Below are positions 28,422 to 36,206 of a stretch of DNA of 39,852 nucleotides, piece after piece. The notes beneath the pieces were generated by a model that worked only from the letters and a program-made list of their open reading frames with translations, searched no databases and was not told the origin of the DNA. The translations under genes were made by a program, and so were the position numbers. This stretch comes from a virus: IMG/VR virus record IMGVR_UViG_3300004369_000045, positions 1 to 39,852 of that record. One strand, written 5' to 3'. The stretch's first letter is position 1. Every line of letters begins with the position of its first letter.

Positions 28422-29316
28422 ACTTCTTTAGACCCCTTCTTGGCATTGGGTCGTCCTTGGGTGGAACTTTCCTTCCTGGACCATATAGTTCTCTATCAGA
28501 AAGGTACACAATCTTACCAGTTTCAACTTCTGGTATTTTACCAGAACTAACAGGAATGCCTCCACTGGGTAGATTCTTCATCTGGAATCCCTGTGGCCCA
28601 ACCTTACCGGCCAGCATTTCTTTTCTCAGTGACGCCGCTATCTGGCACCAGGTTGTTGCGTTATCTCTGGTGACTTTATTCCTAGGAATTGATCTATTCA
28701 TTAAGGAGAAATCGCCCAATTTAACAGAGACTTCGTCATCTCCGCCAAAACCATATGTCCTACTTAATTCACACGCTGTTGAAGCCTTAATATATTCCAA
28801 TACAATAAAAGGTAAACCTGAGCCATCCTCGTCCTCAAGAAGACTATATATTTCCTTTACTTCAAGAGAATAAGTATAAATTATCTCTCCTATTTCTAGC
28901 AAAGAGGCGTCAGGGAAATATGGAAGTAGACTTTCTGGATCCACATATAATGGAGCTATATCTGGAGCAAAAGCTATGGTTTCATCTGTTCTTAGTGTAA
29001 CTGTTGGCTTAAACTCTGCCTCTAATGATGAGACATATAGCTTTTGTTGAACTACAACCGTATTTCCAGATTGTAATGTTCCGGTAAATTTAACACTATA
29101 AGTATCCGCTTGAGTAGGAATATAATCATAATAAAAAACTGATGCTGTAATCGATGTGGCGCTATCAGAGATTAGTTCGATATTATCCGAATCATATATT
29201 CTTACATTAACAGTTACTGGATATATTTCTACCTGATTTCCAGTAGCTGGGTCAACATCGACAAATTTAACCCTAATTCTAACAGTATCATTTACTAAAA
29301 CTCTTTCTGTAGACAT
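28414..29316 (-). CDS. Probable head-tail adaptor with N-terminal Ig-like domain (300 aa)
   Basis: The ATG has AGGGG six bases upstream. Residues 1-100 look like an Ig-like domain (TVRIRVKFVDVD, VTVNVRIYD, DTYSVKFTG, VVVQQKLYV), similar in strand order to the N-terminus of the 530-aa sheath-like protein. Residues about 120-210 form the helical part: YVDPESLLPYFPDA, then a EIIYTYSLEVKEIYSLL helix and a FIVLEYIKASTACELSRTYG helix, the pattern of gp6-type adaptor proteins that sit under the portal. The C-terminal 60 residues are Gly/Pro-rich and probably extended. A stopper-like gene overlaps its end. The adaptor call is based on helical pattern and order; the Ig-like extension could be displayed on the neck surface. 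Confidence 0.58.
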   Translation of the reverse strand: MSTERVLVNDTVRIRVKFVDVDPATGNQVEIYPVTVNVRIYDSDNIELISDSATSITASVFYYDYIPTQADTYSVKFTGTLQSGNTVVVQQKLYVSSLEAEFKPTVTLRTDETIAFAPDIAPLYVDPESLLPYFPDASLLEIGEIIYTYSLEVKEIYSLLEDEDGSGLPFIVLEYIKASTACELSRTYGFGGDDEVSVKLGDFSLMNRSIPRNKVTRDNATTWCQIAASLRKEMLAGKVGPQGFQMKNLPSGGIPVSSGKIPEVETGKIVYLSDRELYGPGRKVPPKDDPMPRRGLKKYD

Positions 29317-29330
29317 GTTACACCCCTATG

Positions 29331-29708
29331 TTACGCTGTTGGTATTATAGTAACGTCTACAGTGCCAGCTGAGTTTTGGTCTAAAACAATTGTTTCAGCC
29401 TGGGAAAGAGCATAGGCTTCTTCATCTAAGACGCTAAACACTATGTAGCCTTCTTGATTATTTAATGTAGAGAAACTCATAGAAGAGCTACTCTCAGTAA
29501 CTTCTAAAACTCCAGTACTAGAAATTACTTGGTGCGTATCAACAAAAACTAATGTAGAATTTATTGAAGATGGAGACAGTATAATTACCGCTAAGACTTT
29601 TGGATTATTTATTGCAAAAGTCGGATCAAAAGATCCTGGTGAGACTATTCTTACGCCATTATATTGAAAATGTGGCTCGTTATAAGATATAGCCTCATCA
29701 TATATCAT
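29331..29708 (-). CDS. Small beta-rich neck/fibre-cassette protein (125 aa)
   Basis: I do not recognise a family for the body of this protein. The N-terminus (ISYNEPHFQYNGV) resembles short Asn/Tyr motifs often seen at the start of small phage structural proteins. The remainder is hydrophobic strands alternating with Ser/Thr-rich turns, consistent with a single beta-sandwich; no Cys, no membrane segment. It lies 15 bases after the 703-aa fibre-like gene and 14 bases before the adaptor gene, with only a weak ribosome site. A neck or head decoration role fits the neighbourhood but is inference. Confidence 0.55.
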   Translation of the reverse strand: MIYDEAISYNEPHFQYNGVRIVSPGSFDPTFAINNPKVLAVIILSPSSINSTLVFVDTHQVISSTGVLEVTESSSSMSFSTLNNQEGYIVFSVLDEEAYALSQAETIVLDQNSAGTVDVTIIPTA

Positions 29709-29723
29709 TAGCTAATCTTTCTA

Positions 29724-31835
29724 TTAGTATGTTCCACCATCTATTGTTATATTGTCGATAGTTCCACCTGTTATATTTACGTTATTAGCATTCTGTACGG
29801 CAATTGTTCCGAGTCCCAAAGTAGTTCTAGCTGCTGATGCATCTGCGTCATCGACAAGTGATCTACCAAATGATGTAAAGTTAGCTAGTGCGGCGGTACC
29901 ACTTCCGGTAAAGTATGGAAGTTTATCAGCTGCAGAAGTTAGTCCAGCTATTGCTGCAAGCTCTGCATCGTATGCTTGAACATCTGTATTAATAACCAAA
30001 CCTAGGTTTGATCTAGCGTCTGCTGCGTTTGTCGCGCCAGTTCCACCGTAGCTTAAGCCAATAGTTGTACCCTGCCATGTTCCAGAGGATATAGTTCCAA
30101 CTGTTGTGATTGTGTTTTGCCCAACATAGGTTGCTGCTATATCAATAGCGTCAGATGATACGGTAATTCTGTCTGTAGTTCCACCGACAGCTAATACTCC
30201 ACTGGCAAATGTTAAACCATCTCCAGCAATAGAACTGTTAACCTGCAGCTCATCCGATGTAATGAGTAATCCACTATTAGTTGCTAAATTAATATCAAAA
30301 ATATTACCGTTAAGTACTAGTCCACTGCCTGCTAGATATGTTCCGGCACCGGAAAACTGACTCCAGTTTACTGCATCGGAGCCAACATTATTTACTTCAT
30401 CCGTGGAAACCCAGCCTGTGTTTGCGTAGTTAGTCCCATTATCTACAAAGACGAAATCACCGCCTGCAATTTCTGTACCGCTGTCAAAATCCCCTGCTCT
30501 TGTTAAGACTGTGCCACCAGTTGCCCATGTGTAAATACCATTATGTGCTGCTGTTGTCTCATTTTTAACTAAAATTCTATCTCCATTCTGGAGATTATAA
30601 TTATCCAGGACAGTAAGTGCTGTACCCAAAGTAAGAGTAGCTCCAACACCGCTTGTTCCATTATCATAGCTGACTGAATCACCAGTAATATTTGCTAGAG
30701 TATCATTTGTAGCAGCTTTGACAGCTGCATGAACGTGTAGACCCTCTGCTACACTGTCAACATAAGCCTTAGTTGCAGCGTCTTGCGCATTTACTGGATC
30801 TGCAAGATTTTCTATTCTTGCACTATTAACAGAAATATGACCTGTTCCATTTGGATCTAAGGATATTCCACCATTTACATCAGTGGCAGATATTGTATTT
30901 CCATCAATACGAATATTGTCAATGTCAATTTGTTGCAGTCCTGCCAGTGAAAGACTAGTTGAACCCAAGGATGTAGTAGTTGTTCCTATTGTCAATGATG
31001 AATTGACTAATTGTGAATTTGAAACTCCACCGGACTTAATTGAAACTGCTCCAGATGTAACATCGAAACTACTTGAGCTAAACGACGCTACGCCCTTAGA
31101 AGATGTTGTGGCGTCATCGCCGCTAACCGTAACCGTTACATTGGTTGAGCTCTTTGCAACAGAGGTTGTTATTCCTGTTCCGCCAACTATCTGCAAATCA
31201 TCATCTGCCAAAGATACATCTTCTGTTGTAGCGCCGTCAGCATCGATAGTAAGGGTAGTGGAGATTGAAGCTGTTCCTGCTGCCGTCAATCTACCTTGAT
31301 CGTCAACAGTAAATGTTGGAATTTCAGTAGCCGAACCATAGCTTCCTGCTGTAACCGCAGTATCGTCTAGGTCAATTGTTAGAGTGTTCGTAGCAGAGGC
31401 TGTTGTAGAAATTCCTGTTCCACCAGCGATTGTAGCTGTCTGAGCATCAGTGATTTCTTGTGGAGTTCCGCCATCTCCAGCTAATGTAAAGGTATAGGTA
31501 GATGACAAAATGGCTCCATCAACATAAGCTGTTGTAGCTACTTTAGTACTATTATCTCCAGCGGTTTGCGTTAAGGCTGTAGCGCTCGAACCTAGTGCAA
31601 CTGTTCCAGAGAATGTCTTGTTGCCAGAAATTGTTTGAGTTGTAGACAAAGTTGTATACGAACCTGGTCCGGCAATAGCTTCTATTGTTGAAGCTGTTCC
31701 CCCAGCACCGCCTGTACCCTTTCCGTAATAAAGAGTATTGTCAACTTCATTATATGCTAATTCTGCATTTTCTAGGCTACTAGGAGCACCGGACGCACCG
31801 GATGCCCTTCTTTTAATTCTAATTGTATTAGCCAT
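29724..31835 (-). CDS. Long repetitive fibre-like structural protein (703 aa)
   Basis: The start is an ATG with GGAGG twelve bases upstream. The N-terminus (ANTIRIKRRASG...LENAELAYNE.DNTLYYG) is the typical opening of fibre and decoration proteins in many environmental tailed phages, including T4-like phages of aquatic bacteria. It is followed by Gly/Ser/Thr/Asp-rich repeats: KVATTAYVDGA, DDQGRLTAAGTASIS, VSLADDDLQIVGGTGI, AQDAATKAYVD, and a C-terminal GGTGATNAADARSNLGLV block that recurs as ARTTLGLG. Such repeats form trimeric beta fibres. Being next to head-completion genes and not among baseplate genes suggests a head, neck or whisker-type fibre. It could also be a receptor-binding fibre. 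No chaperone or protease domain is seen at the C-terminus. Confidence 0.72.
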   Translation of the reverse strand: MANTIRIKRRASGASGAPSSLENAELAYNEVDNTLYYGKGTGGAGGTASTIEAIAGPGSYTTLSTTQTISGNKTFSGTVALGSSATALTQTAGDNSTKVATTAYVDGAILSSTYTFTLAGDGGTPQEITDAQTATIAGGTGISTTASATNTLTIDLDDTAVTAGSYGSATEIPTFTVDDQGRLTAAGTASISTTLTIDADGATTEDVSLADDDLQIVGGTGITTSVAKSSTNVTVTVSGDDATTSSKGVASFSSSSFDVTSGAVSIKSGGVSNSQLVNSSLTIGTTTTSLGSTSLSLAGLQQIDIDNIRIDGNTISATDVNGGISLDPNGTGHISVNSARIENLADPVNAQDAATKAYVDSVAEGLHVHAAVKAATNDTLANITGDSVSYDNGTSGVGATLTLGTALTVLDNYNLQNGDRILVKNETTAAHNGIYTWATGGTVLTRAGDFDSGTEIAGGDFVFVDNGTNYANTGWVSTDEVNNVGSDAVNWSQFSGAGTYLAGSGLVLNGNIFDINLATNSGLLITSDELQVNSSIAGDGLTFASGVLAVGGTTDRITVSSDAIDIAATYVGQNTITTVGTISSGTWQGTTIGLSYGGTGATNAADARSNLGLVINTDVQAYDAELAAIAGLTSAADKLPYFTGSGTAALANFTSFGRSLVDDADASAARTTLGLGTIAVQNANNVNITGGTIDNITIDGGTY

Positions 31836-31837
31836 GT

Positions 31838-32176
31838 TTAAAAGTTTCCTCCATCTACAAGATTTTCTTCGCTGTAGTTAACCCATTCAGCGCCGTTATA
31901 GCGCAAAACATCGCCACTAGTAGCTAAACCTATAGTAACATCTGTTAAACCATTTAAAACAGATTGATCACTTATTGCGCTTTCTGCAGCTATTATTCTA
32001 TCCTTTACAGTTAAGTGGCTACCAGCTGGATTGATGCCCAAAACAGTTTGAACTGCTTCTACTGCGTCGTTTAAGTCTGAGTGTTGCTGATGATGAGGTA
32101 CGGTAACAGAATTTAACCTGTCCGTTGCCGTAGGATTTACAAAATCATCTAAAGAATTAGGATATTGAGTGGTCAT
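31838..32176 (-). CDS. Small fibre-associated structural protein (112 aa)
   Basis: The ATG has AAGGA five bases upstream and the stop is two bases before the next start. The opening TTQYPNSLDDF and the motif HHQQHSDLNDAVEAVQTVLGINP followed by TVKDRI belong to a short protein type very often found beside phage fibre genes; its role is not established to my knowledge. The C-terminal part (LNGLTDVTIG...GDVLRYNGAEWVN) is a strand-turn motif also common at the base of fibres. It likely forms a helical, possibly trimeric, anchor or joint for the neighbouring 703-aa fibre-like protein. Family membership is recalled from memory; role is inference. Confidence 0.65.
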   Translation of the reverse strand: MTTQYPNSLDDFVNPTATDRLNSVTVPHHQQHSDLNDAVEAVQTVLGINPAGSHLTVKDRIIAAESAISDQSVLNGLTDVTIGLATSGDVLRYNGAEWVNYSEENLVDGGNF

Positions 32177-32184
32177 ACTGTTCC

Positions 32185-32592
32185 TTAAAGGCTAAATATT
32201 TTATTGATTGTGTCACTCCAATTAATTGTAATGGATATAGTACTGGAGCTACTCGAAACAGGTAATCCATCAGCTGTATCAATATAGGCTATTAATCTTG
32301 ACGTTGAGGCAGTTCCTGTATCTTTATATATTATTAGGTAACTAAATCCGCTACTTCCATAGTTCTCTATAGTAACGTTTTCTGCGTCAAAGATGCCATT
32401 TGTTGTAGAACGACCAGATAGAACAGGGCTAGTAGCTGCAACGTCTGATGATATATCAGAGTAGTACTCGTGAGCTGATAAATCAACTGAATAAGAAGAC
32501 CTAACCAAGGCTACCTTAATTGAATCATCGGTTAGATCAAGTAGGCCTTCCAGCAAGGCTTCTTTAGCCTTATAATAAAGTCCATTAGCCAT
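32185..32592 (-). CDS. Small beta-rich phage structural protein (135 aa)
   Basis: The ATG shares one base with the preceding TAA, so the two genes are translationally coupled. The sequence follows a widespread phage protein type: YYKAKEALLEGLLDLTDDSIKVALV, then YSVDLSAHEYYSDI, a FDAENVTIENYG strand, LIIYKDTGTASTSRLIAYID, GLPVS and an ending W.D..NKIFSL. The whole length is present. Proteins of this type lie with fibre and head-decoration genes and are generally annotated only as structural. Here it sits in the cassette between the capsid terminator and the adaptor gene. Surface decoration or a fibre joint is the likely use. Confidence 0.68.
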   Translation of the reverse strand: MANGLYYKAKEALLEGLLDLTDDSIKVALVRSSYSVDLSAHEYYSDISSDVAATSPVLSGRSTTNGIFDAENVTIENYGSSGFSYLIIYKDTGTASTSRLIAYIDTADGLPVSSSSSTISITINWSDTINKIFSL

Positions 32593-33365
32593 TAAATACC
32601 TACCTCTGAAGAAACTATTACCCTATATTTATATCCAGTTTCAAAGTACGTCTTATCGTCTTCATAATATACTGGTGTTGCGTCATTTGATGGAAAATCT
32701 ACGTATATGTCTGGCTTCCAAGAATGTAGCGATATTTGAGCTGGTACATTCTCCCACCTAGAAGGAGTTCTTTGTATTTTTTTTCTTTGAGCTTTAAAAT
32801 ACTTTGAAGTCAAGAAGTTTGATGCCGGTCTATCACTAAAAGTTATTGTAACCCTTCCACTATTTTCGTCATTTGCTAAATAAAAACTTCCACTATATGG
32901 ATTAGTTGACTCAATATAAAAGTTAGGATTTTTTGCAATGATTTGATATCCAGTTTCTATATCTGGACGTATAGATTTGTCCTCTATTAGAATTTCATTA
33001 ACTACTGTTTCAGTAGTAGCCTGAAGGATTGATGGTGTAGCAGCGTTTGTCTGACTAGTAAAAGTAATAGATTCCTCTGGAACAGTAAGGCCAGAGGAAT
33101 CAACTAAATTAACAATTCTAATTACATATTCTGTATTTGAAGCTAGAACCGTATTCCAATAGAGGGTTAATGTTCTGCTAATTTGATTATAATTAGTTAA
33201 TGTTTGTATATCTTTAAATGGGTTAGACACTACAACGGGTGTAGCAGTGTTTGTTTGTACTATAAAATTTTCATCAACTAAGGATGATATTTTTATCGTT
33301 CTACCAAATTTAATGTTAACAGTGTTAACACTTACAGTAGCATTATCTATCAAATACAAGCTCAC
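32592..33365 (-). CDS. Ig/fibronectin-like structural protein (257 aa)
   Basis: The frame starts with GTG; GGAG eight bases upstream supports this choice. Residues about 60-105 resemble a bacterial Ig-like (Big_5-type) repeat: LTLYWNTVLASNTEYVIRIV, then a D.SGLTVPEESITFTS ending. The rest is also rich in strands, with a RKKIQRTPSRWENVP stretch and a final GYKYRVIVSSEVG strand. It is the first gene after the capsid terminator and the sigma70-like promoter, and so leads the fibre/neck cassette. A surface-exposed head or neck decoration is likely; carbohydrate binding is possible but no binding residues are evident. Confidence 0.58.
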   Translation of the reverse strand: MSLYLIDNATVSVNTVNIKFGRTIKISSLVDENFIVQTNTATPVVVSNPFKDIQTLTNYNQISRTLTLYWNTVLASNTEYVIRIVNLVDSSGLTVPEESITFTSQTNAATPSILQATTETVVNEILIEDKSIRPDIETGYQIIAKNPNFYIESTNPYSGSFYLANDENSGRVTITFSDRPASNFLTSKYFKAQRKKIQRTPSRWENVPAQISLHSWKPDIYVDFPSNDATPVYYEDDKTYFETGYKYRVIVSSEVGI

Positions 33366-33391
33366 CTAACACGCTCCAAAAATCTTAGTCT

Positions 33392-33419
33392 ATTATAAAT
33401 AGTAATAAATTTAACTCAA
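33392..33419 (-). promoter_or_regulatory. Sigma70-like promoter for the fibre/neck cassette
   Basis: Just downstream of the capsid terminator the minus strand carries TTGAGT (33419-33414), a 16-base spacer and a perfect TATAAT (33397-33392). Transcription would begin near 33385, about 20 bases before the GTG start of the 257-aa gene. The site lies in the non-coding gap, and a promoter here is sensible because the preceding terminator would otherwise starve the downstream genes. The -35 matches the consensus at four of six positions. Confidence 0.6.
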
Positions 33420-33458
33420 TAAAAGCACAGGGGGTAGTAGATTTCTCCACTACCCCCT
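33418..33458 (-). terminator. Intrinsic terminator after the major capsid gene
   Basis: A 10-bp perfect stem, nine of them GGGGGTAGT paired with ACTACCCCC (33429-33438 with 33449-33458), has a 10-base loop and is followed on the minus strand by TGTGCTTTTATT. The position, about 40 bases after the capsid stop, and the GC-rich stem make this a convincing terminator even though the T tract is short. It would limit readthrough from the abundant capsid transcript. Confidence 0.8.
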
Positions 33459-33463
33459 AGCTC

Positions 33464-33493
33464 TAGGGTTAGATTGTAACTATAACAACCCTA
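33464..33493 (-). other. Small hairpin between capsid stop and terminator
   Basis: A 7-bp inverted repeat TAGGGTT / AACCCTA with a 16-base loop lies seven bases after the capsid stop codon and six bases before the terminator stem. Two stacked 3' hairpins could stabilise the capsid mRNA. The stem is short and the loop long, so its folding is uncertain. Confidence 0.35.
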
Positions 33494-33500
33494 AGGATTA

Positions 33501-34559
33501 TCAGCTTGCCTCGTTGGTAACCATTATCTCGTAGTTACGGCTGAGTCTTACGTTCTTAGCAACTGTGATACCTTCGCCGTCACCAAGCATAACGATGTCG
33601 TAACGCTCCTTCATCTTAAGTGAACGAAGATCGCGACTAGGATCATCGAACTGATCCGTGCTCATATCGTCCTTGACGAGAAGTGTTCCAACCTCATTAC
33701 GGTCGATGAGGAAGAGGTCTGACTTGGCTGCTGTTGCACCACTCTTAGCAGTGAAGCTTACGAATGGAGAAACTAGAACATTCAAACCCATTGGAGCGGT
33801 TGCATTAAGAGCACCCTCGGCTGACTGAGGACGGTATCCCCAGCTTGTTCCAACACCTGATGCAGCACCGCCTGCGTGGAAGATGGAATCCTTAAGGAAT
33901 ACCGACCACATTAGGGGGTGAAGAATGAAATCTGTTGGTACATGATTTTCAGCCATGAGTACAGCAGCCATGTCTACAATGTCGTCCCAGGTGATGGTCT
34001 TATTGGCAGCGCCATTAATATCAAAACCTGTTGTGTCATCATAGCCAACGTCATCGTTGTCAAAAACGATTGTAGCTGCGTCCTTAAAACGGCTAAGGGC
34101 AATTTGTTCCTTTAAACGAGCCATAGCACGGCCTGCAGCGCGAACATGTAGACCGACAATGTCCCAAAGTGAGTCAGCGATAACTTCCTCAGTGAAAGCT
34201 AGCTTTACACCTTTCTTTGAAACCTTGCCCTCTACCTGCTTTGCAAAGGCGAGTGCTTGCTCTGGATATTCTTGGCCTTCTGGAATCTCAGCCGCTTGGA
34301 TAGCATTGACTGCTGGGAACTCCAAAGAACGCCCCTTACCGAGACGAACAGTGGAAAGCAGAGGGGTCACAAGAAGCTGTGGCTCAGCTGCTTCTCTTAG
34401 CGTACGAGAGAGAACCTTGGGGAAAAGCGCTGCTGCATCTGGTGAAGCGAACGCCTCCTTAATGGTTACTCTATTGTCTGCATCGATATACCCGTCCTCA
34501 GTCAGTGCAGCCTCCCAAGCTGGGAGACCAGAGAGGAGCTCTTGGATTGTTTTACTCAT
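33501..34559 (-). CDS. Major capsid protein, HK97 fold (352 aa)
   Basis: It builds the icosahedral shell. It follows the protease-scaffold and decoration genes in the standard order and is followed by its own terminator. The N-terminal 60 residues are helical; then comes the segment LLVTPLLSTVRLGKGRSLEFPAV with EIPEGQEYPE, the extended-loop region, and GVKLAFTEEVIADSLWDIVGLH, the spine-helix region. The C-terminal part has TWDDIVDMAAVL, FILHPLMWSVFL, LLVSPFVSF-type and DLFLIDRNEVGTLL strands, as in many myophage capsid proteins of 330-400 aa. GGAGG lies twelve bases before the ATG. By eye its codons are richer in C and G at third positions than those of the neighbours, as expected for a highly expressed gene. 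No insertion domain is visible. Confidence 0.9.
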   Translation of the reverse strand: MSKTIQELLSGLPAWEAALTEDGYIDADNRVTIKEAFASPDAAALFPKVLSRTLREAAEPQLLVTPLLSTVRLGKGRSLEFPAVNAIQAAEIPEGQEYPEQALAFAKQVEGKVSKKGVKLAFTEEVIADSLWDIVGLHVRAAGRAMARLKEQIALSRFKDAATIVFDNDDVGYDDTTGFDINGAANKTITWDDIVDMAAVLMAENHVPTDFILHPLMWSVFLKDSIFHAGGAASGVGTSWGYRPQSAEGALNATAPMGLNVLVSPFVSFTAKSGATAAKSDLFLIDRNEVGTLLVKDDMSTDQFDDPSRDLRSLKMKERYDIVMLGDGEGITVAKNVRLSRNYEIMVTNEAS

Positions 34560-34592
34560 CTTAGGATTATTCCTCCTGTGTTATTGTTTCTA

Positions 34593-35363
34593 TTAGAGTG
34601 TCAGATTGACGCGGAAAGCACCAACGACATTGTATACATCTAGGTTTGCACGAATGCCAAGCTTACCATTGTAGCTACCGCTACGTGTAAGCTCATAAAC
34701 AGTCTTGAGCGCACCTGGATCTGATGGAAGCTGCATGTAGCTAAGGAGGCCGTCGTCAAAGTTTGTAGCAAACTTTTCAACTTCAACAACCTTACCAACC
34801 TGCAAGTAGCTATAGACAGCACTGCTGTTGTAAAAATCAGCAGCGGCTGCGGCTACTGGGCGTCCCATGAAGTCGGAACGGATTAGTGAACCGACTGTTA
34901 CGTCGTCATTAATGCCAGCAACCATTGGATACTCTACATAACCGTGAGTGATAAAACCAGCTCCCTGAGAAGTGCCCTTATCAAATGGTCTATAGAGATC
35001 ATATTGTGCGCAACCAATCGGAATTGACCGAGCGGCAACTGTTACAGTGTCGCTTGAGCCACTTGTAGCGGTTGGCGTTGCGCCATCTTGTGGATCCCAA
35101 TCTGGCATGACGTCGCCCCAACTCTTGTTGGAGGCTGTACCATTAGCTGGCACAATACGGGCGTCGCCATTGCTATCGGCTACCACAGAAAGAATAGTAC
35201 CCTTTGGAATAACGATCTCAAAGCGATCATCTTCACTGTCAAGATACCATGTTGGCAAACCAGGATGGGGAAGGAGGTAAGCGCTGGGGGCTACGCCCTC
35301 AGAAACAACAAACCTTCCTGCACCTGTTTTGCTATGAACCTTACGGAACTTTGCTAAACTCAT
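34593..35363 (-). CDS. Probable head decoration / stabilisation protein (256 aa)
   Basis: The ATG has AAGGAG seven bases upstream and the gene lies directly before the major capsid gene. The protein is beta-rich without membrane segments: FEIVIPKGTILSVVAD, a IPIGCAQYDLYRPFDKG segment, a YVEYPMVAG strand, VTVGSLIRSDFMGRPV, and a YSYLQVGKVVEVEKF strand. The 'pKGTvls' and 'G.L...D..G' strand-turn units resemble those of capsid decoration proteins that bind at three-fold or quasi-three-fold axes, usually encoded next to the capsid gene. It is longer than the classic ~110-residue decoration proteins. Like the capsid gene, it looks GC-enriched and probably highly expressed. The role is inferred from place and pattern. 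Confidence 0.6.
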   Translation of the reverse strand: MSLAKFRKVHSKTGAGRFVVSEGVAPSAYLLPHPGLPTWYLDSEDDRFEIVIPKGTILSVVADSNGDARIVPANGTASNKSWGDVMPDWDPQDGATPTATSGSSDTVTVAARSIPIGCAQYDLYRPFDKGTSQGAGFITHGYVEYPMVAGINDDVTVGSLIRSDFMGRPVAAAAADFYNSSAVYSYLQVGKVVEVEKFATNFDDGLLSYMQLPSDPGALKTVYELTRSGSYNGKLGIRANLDVYNVVGAFRVNLTL

Positions 35364-35381
35364 TTTTATTCTCCTTATTAA

Positions 35382-36206
35382 TTAAAGCTTACGTCTACCC
35401 ATGAGGGCGTCTACTAAAACCTGCTCAAAAGAATTAACTTCTGATACTTGCTCTACAGGCTCTTCTTGACCCATGGTAACTACGTTTTCCTCAACGACGA
35501 CCTCTGCCTCAGAAGTTACTTCTGGAACAGTGTATGCGCTCAGTCTTTTACTTAGTTTTACTGGAGCCTTAGCCAAATCTCTTAGAGAATCAGCCAAAGA
35601 AGAGGCTGTACGAGTTACGTGTTCTTCAATTAGCTTTTCGCGATCATCTACGGATTCGAAGCCCAAGCCAATCTTAGTATCAACAACTCTTTCAACCAAT
35701 GTTCTATGCAACGCGCTCTTGAGCTTTGCATTTTCTTCTTCAAGAGACTTTATTGTCGACTTAAGAAGTTCAACATCTTGCTCAACGCCCTCTGTGTTAT
35801 CGCTGAGCTGGCTGAGCTCCTCAACTGTCTCTTGACTCTCATCAGCATCTGGTGCTGATGACTCTTCTGGCTTTTCAGCATTTTCGGAATCTACGGCTTG
35901 TACATCCGCCTCTTCTGAATCGTCAGTTGAGTTCTTATCGTCAGAGCCTTTGTCAGACTCTTCTGAAACCTTTTCTTCTTCTTCTTCTTCTTCTTCTTCT
36001 GATACTTCCTCATTGTCAGTATCTTCTTTAGCTTCAGGAGTTTCTGAAACTTCTTCAGAAACCTCTGTGCTTTCTTCTTCAGCTTCTACAGTTTGTTCTG
36101 TGGCTTCTGAAGTTTCTTCCGAAGAAGAAGCTGCTATATTCGAGAGATCCTCGCTTAGGCCTTCGGCTACTGCAAGAATGTCTTCTTCGCTATTAACATT
36201 GTCCAT
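35382..36206 (-). CDS. Probable separately translated scaffold protein (274 aa, nested in frame)
   Basis: An in-frame ATG (codon 290 of the protease gene) is preceded by TGAGGAG with nine bases between AGGAG and the start, better than several accepted genes here. It lies exactly at the border between the protease part and the acidic scaffold part. The product would have an acidic disordered N-terminus, one coiled coil and a basic C-terminus, like known scaffolds. Nested scaffold genes made from a protease gene are known in other phages (lambda C/Nu3). The product itself is inferred. Confidence 0.6.
   Translation of the reverse strand: MDNVNSEEDILAVAEGLSEDLSNIAASSSEETSEATEQTVEAEEESTEVSEEVSETPEAKEDTDNEEVSEEEEEEEEEKVSEESDKGSDDKNSTDDSEEADVQAVDSENAEKPEESSAPDADESQETVEELSQLSDNTEGVEQDVELLKSTIKSLEEENAKLKSALHRTLVERVVDTKIGLGFESVDDREKLIEEHVTRTASSLADSLRDLAKAPVKLSKRLSAYTVPEVTSEAEVVVEENVVTMGQEEPVEQVSEVNSFEQVLVDALMGRRKL

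Noticed and set aside
28457-28873. 138-codon plus-strand reading frame opposite the adaptor gene
   Set aside because: No ribosome site, no recognisable protein pattern, and fully antisense to a supported gene. The same applies to other plus-strand frames, such as 30883-31299 and 34057-34596.
29724-31835. Target of a diversity-generating retroelement in the fibre-like gene
   Set aside because: No reverse transcriptase, template repeat or adenine-biased variable repeat pair is visible in the window; the repeats are typical fibre repeats.
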